34,752 bases of DNA from contig CBDUQI010000040.1 in the NCBI GenBank assembly GCA_965369325.1, forward strand, positions 1-34,752, read 5' to 3'. The notes under the pieces were generated by a model that was given only the letters and a program-made list of their open reading frames with translations, was not told the DNA's origin and did not search any database. The stretch is from CBDUQI01 sp965369325 (lineage in GTDB: Bacteria; Pseudomonadota; Gammaproteobacteria; Steroidobacterales; JBCBZW01). The translations under genes and the position numbers were made by a program. Position 1 is the stretch's first letter. Every line of letters starts with the position of its first letter. Below, in pieces: positions 32,811 through 34,752 of this stretch.

Positions 32811-32857
32811 AAAACACCACATTATCGAAAACATACAGTCATGACCAGGGGGTCAAG

Positions 32858-34752
32858 ATGAAGAGTTGGAAACACGCCTTGCTGATGGCGAGTGCGTTTG
32901 GTGCTGCCCAATCGGCGATGGTCGCACCCGCGTTCGCCCAAGACGACGAAGTCGTTGAAGAAGTCGTCGTCCTCGGCACCCGCCGTGAGGCACGCTCGGT
33001 TACCGATTCTGCGGTACCGGTGGATGTCCTCGGCGCCGCCGATTTCAGAAACCAGGGCAATACTGATATGGACAATCTGCTGTCCACCATCATCCCTTCG
33101 TATAACGTTAACGCGCAGCCGATTTCGGATGCCGCGACCATTGTCCGCCCGGCCAACCTGCGTGGTCTGCCGCCGGATAACACACTGATTCTGGTGAACG
33201 GCAAGCGCCGTCACCGCGCGGGCGTCATCTCCTTCCTTGGGGGTGGCATCTCCGATGGCGCACAGGGTCCGGATTTGTCCGTGATCCCCGCCATCGCACT
33301 CAAGCAGGTGGCAGTGCTGCGTGACGGTGCAGCCGCACAGTACGGCTCTGACGCCATCGCCGGTGTGATCAACTTTGAGCTGGATGATTCCAGCGAAGGT
33401 GCCTCCATCGAAGCGCGCTTGGGCTCCTACTATGAAGGTGACGGCGATACCGTACAGGTCGCGGCCAATTACGGCATGGAACTGACCAGCGCCGGCTTTT
33501 TGAACCTGAGCTTTGAGTTCAAAGAAGCCGACCCGACCAGCCGCAGCACCCAGCGTGATGATGCGGCTGCGTTGATTGCCGCAGGCAACAACAACGTCCG
33601 CCAGCCGGCTGCCCAGATCTGGGGCGCACCAGAGCTGAAGGATGACTACAAGTTCTTCGCCAATGCCGGCATTACTCTGGATAGCGGCGCCGAAGTCTAC
33701 GCGTTTGGTAACTGGGCCGAGCGTGAAGTGGAAGGCGGCTTCTTCTTCCGTAACCCGACCAACCGCGGCGGCGTGTTTGATGGCCCTGAGCTGGCGGACG
33801 GCACCGACACGGTGCTGGTGGCCGACCTGACCTTTGGCCCCAGCGACGATGGCGTGCCGTGCCCGGTACTGCCACTGTCAGCCGACGGCATCCCGGATGC
33901 CAATGCGCTGGCGGCCATTGAAGCTGACCCCAACTGCTTTGCTTACAGCTCACTGTTCCCGGGTGGCTTCACCCCGCAGTTTGGCGGCACCATCAGCGAC
34001 TCCTCCATCACCGGTGGTATTCGCGGCGAGTGGGAAAACGGCATTGGGTACGACTTCAGCGCAGGCGTCGGTCGCAGCAAAGCCAGCTTCTTTATCAAGA
34101 ACACCATCAACCCGCAGCTCTCCAGCCAGCAGCTGTCGCAGCCCACCGCTTTCGCGCCGGGCTCCTACATCCAGCTGGAACGCGGCTTAAACGCGGACTT
34201 CAACTACGCCGTTGGGGTGGACAGCTTCGCTTCCGACCTGAACATCGCATGGGGTCTGGAGCATCGCTACGAGTCGTTCGAGATTATCGCCGGTGATGCC
34301 AACTCGTTCTTGATCGACGACACCGCCGATCTAGCAGCGCAGGGCTTCGGTATTGGTTCCAACGGCTTCCCCGGCTTCCAGCCGACGGACGCGGGCATCA
34401 ACAGCCGCGAGAACTTTGCCGCTTACATCGACTTTGAAGCGGACCTCACCGACAACTTCCTGCTCGGTTTGGCCGTACGCTTTGAGGACTTCAGTGACTT
34501 CGGCTCCACCGCCAACGGCAAACTGGTAGGCCGCCTGCAGGCCAGCGAGAACTTCGCCATCCGGGCCTCAGCCAGCACCGGCTTCCGTGCACCCTCAGTG
34601 GGACAGTCGAACGTGCGTAACGTGACCACTGCCTTCACCAACGGTGTACTGGCCGATGAGGCCACCCTGCCGCCGACCAACCCCATCTCTATCCAGTTGG
34701 GCGCACAGCCGCTGGATGCTGAAGAATCCGTTAACTTCAGCGCAGGTGTTGT
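32858..34752 (+). CDS. TonB-dependent outer membrane receptor (C-terminus beyond window)
   Basis: 631 codons are present and the frame is still open at the right edge. The N-terminus is a signal peptide (MKSWKHALLM to PAFA|QDD, cleavage after residue 27), followed by an acidic segment with EEVVVLGTR, the usual TonB-box-like start. The plug domain follows (VPVDVLGAADF, VNAQPISDAATIVRPANLRGLPPDNTLIL read in parts, VNGKRRHRAGV, GAAAQYGSDAIAGVINF). After that come beta-barrel strands, with a Cys pair (335, 360) in a probable surface loop. The substrate is unknown; the neighbouring Lrp-like gene may point to amino acids or peptides. The start at 32858 has AGGGGG 5 nt upstream and is preferred to the out-of-frame ATG at 32841. 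Confidence 0.92.
   Translation, partial: MKSWKHALLMASAFGAAQSAMVAPAFAQDDEVVEEVVVLGTRREARSVTDSAVPVDVLGAADFRNQGNTDMDNLLSTIIPSYNVNAQPISDAATIVRPANLRGLPPDNTLILVNGKRRHRAGVISFLGGGISDGAQGPDLSVIPAIALKQVAVLRDGAAAQYGSDAIAGVINFELDDSSEGASIEARLGSYYEGDGDTVQVAANYGMELTSAGFLNLSFEFKEADPTSRSTQRDDAAALIAAGNNNVRQPAAQIWGAPELKDDYKFFANAGITLDSGAEVYAFGNWAEREVEGGFFFRNPTNRGGVFDGPELADGTDTVLVADLTFGPSDDGVPCPVLPLSADGIPDANALAAIEADPNCFAYSSLFPGGFTPQFGGTISDSSITGGIRGEWENGIGYDFSAGVGRSKASFFIKNTINPQLSSQQLSQPTAFAPGSYIQLERGLNADFNYAVGVDSFASDLNIAWGLEHRYESFEIIAGDANSFLIDDTADLAAQGFGIGSNGFPGFQPTDAGINSRENFAAYIDFEADLTDNFLLGLAVRFEDFSDFGSTANGKLVGRLQASENFAIRASASTGFRAPSVGQSNVRNVTTAFTNGVLADEATLPPTNPISIQLGAQPLDAEESVNFSAGV

Overview
The window is GC-rich chromosomal DNA from a gammaproteobacterium, probably a free-living, possibly marine one. 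The best markers are the tRNA-Leu / tig / clpP / clpX / lon block in gammaproteobacterial order, a GlnRS, a PuuB-type polyamine oxidase and a large TonB-dependent receptor. I could not fix the order or genus. I found no IS element, prophage, CRISPR array or integrase; it reads as ordinary chromosome with accessory catabolic and envelope genes.

Region 1 (1-8.4 kb, minus strand) is the protein quality-control block. It holds tRNA-Leu(UAG), trigger factor, ClpP, ClpX and Lon, followed at the left edge by the first 14 nt of another tRNA, probably tRNA-Val. Upstream of tRNA-Leu lie an RraA-family protein and a sulfotransferase, also on minus.

Region 2 (8.7-14.3 kb, plus) starts with a second Lon-family protease of the LonH/COG1067 type with degraded nucleotide-binding motifs. 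A tight three-gene set follows: an RhlG-like SDR, a D-aminoacylase-type amidohydrolase and a DUF1330 protein.

Region 3 (14.3-20.1 kb) has an orphan GAF-PAS histidine kinase and a secreted Asp-box / thrombospondin-3 / dockerin protein on minus, then glnS on plus. About 430 bp of non-coding DNA with inverted repeats separates the last two.

Region 4 (20.2-30.4 kb) is catabolic. It has a YtcJ-like amidohydrolase lipoprotein, a TetR regulator, beta-alanine:pyruvate transaminase plus methylmalonate/malonate-semialdehyde dehydrogenase on minus, and a divergent plus-strand set: PuuR-like regulator, PuuB, SpuC-like aminotransferase and an unknown multi-pass membrane protein. Together these suggest polyamine use with the C3 branch running beta-alanine to malonate semialdehyde to acetyl-CoA. 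The two arms diverge from one 163-bp region where the predicted promoters share a -35 region.

Region 5 (30.4-34.75 kb) has a DUF1348 protein, a transglutaminase-like/TPR lipoprotein, and an Lrp/AsnC regulator divergent from a TonB-dependent receptor that runs off the right edge.

Most genes are recognisable families. The items most worth a second look are the membrane protein at 29535-30407, with three copies of a W-x7-E-[LM]-[EN] transmembrane motif; the back-to-back polyamine promoters; the SD-masking hairpin before mmsA; the tRNA-derived repeats at the left edge; and the degraded ATPase motifs of the second Lon-like protease.
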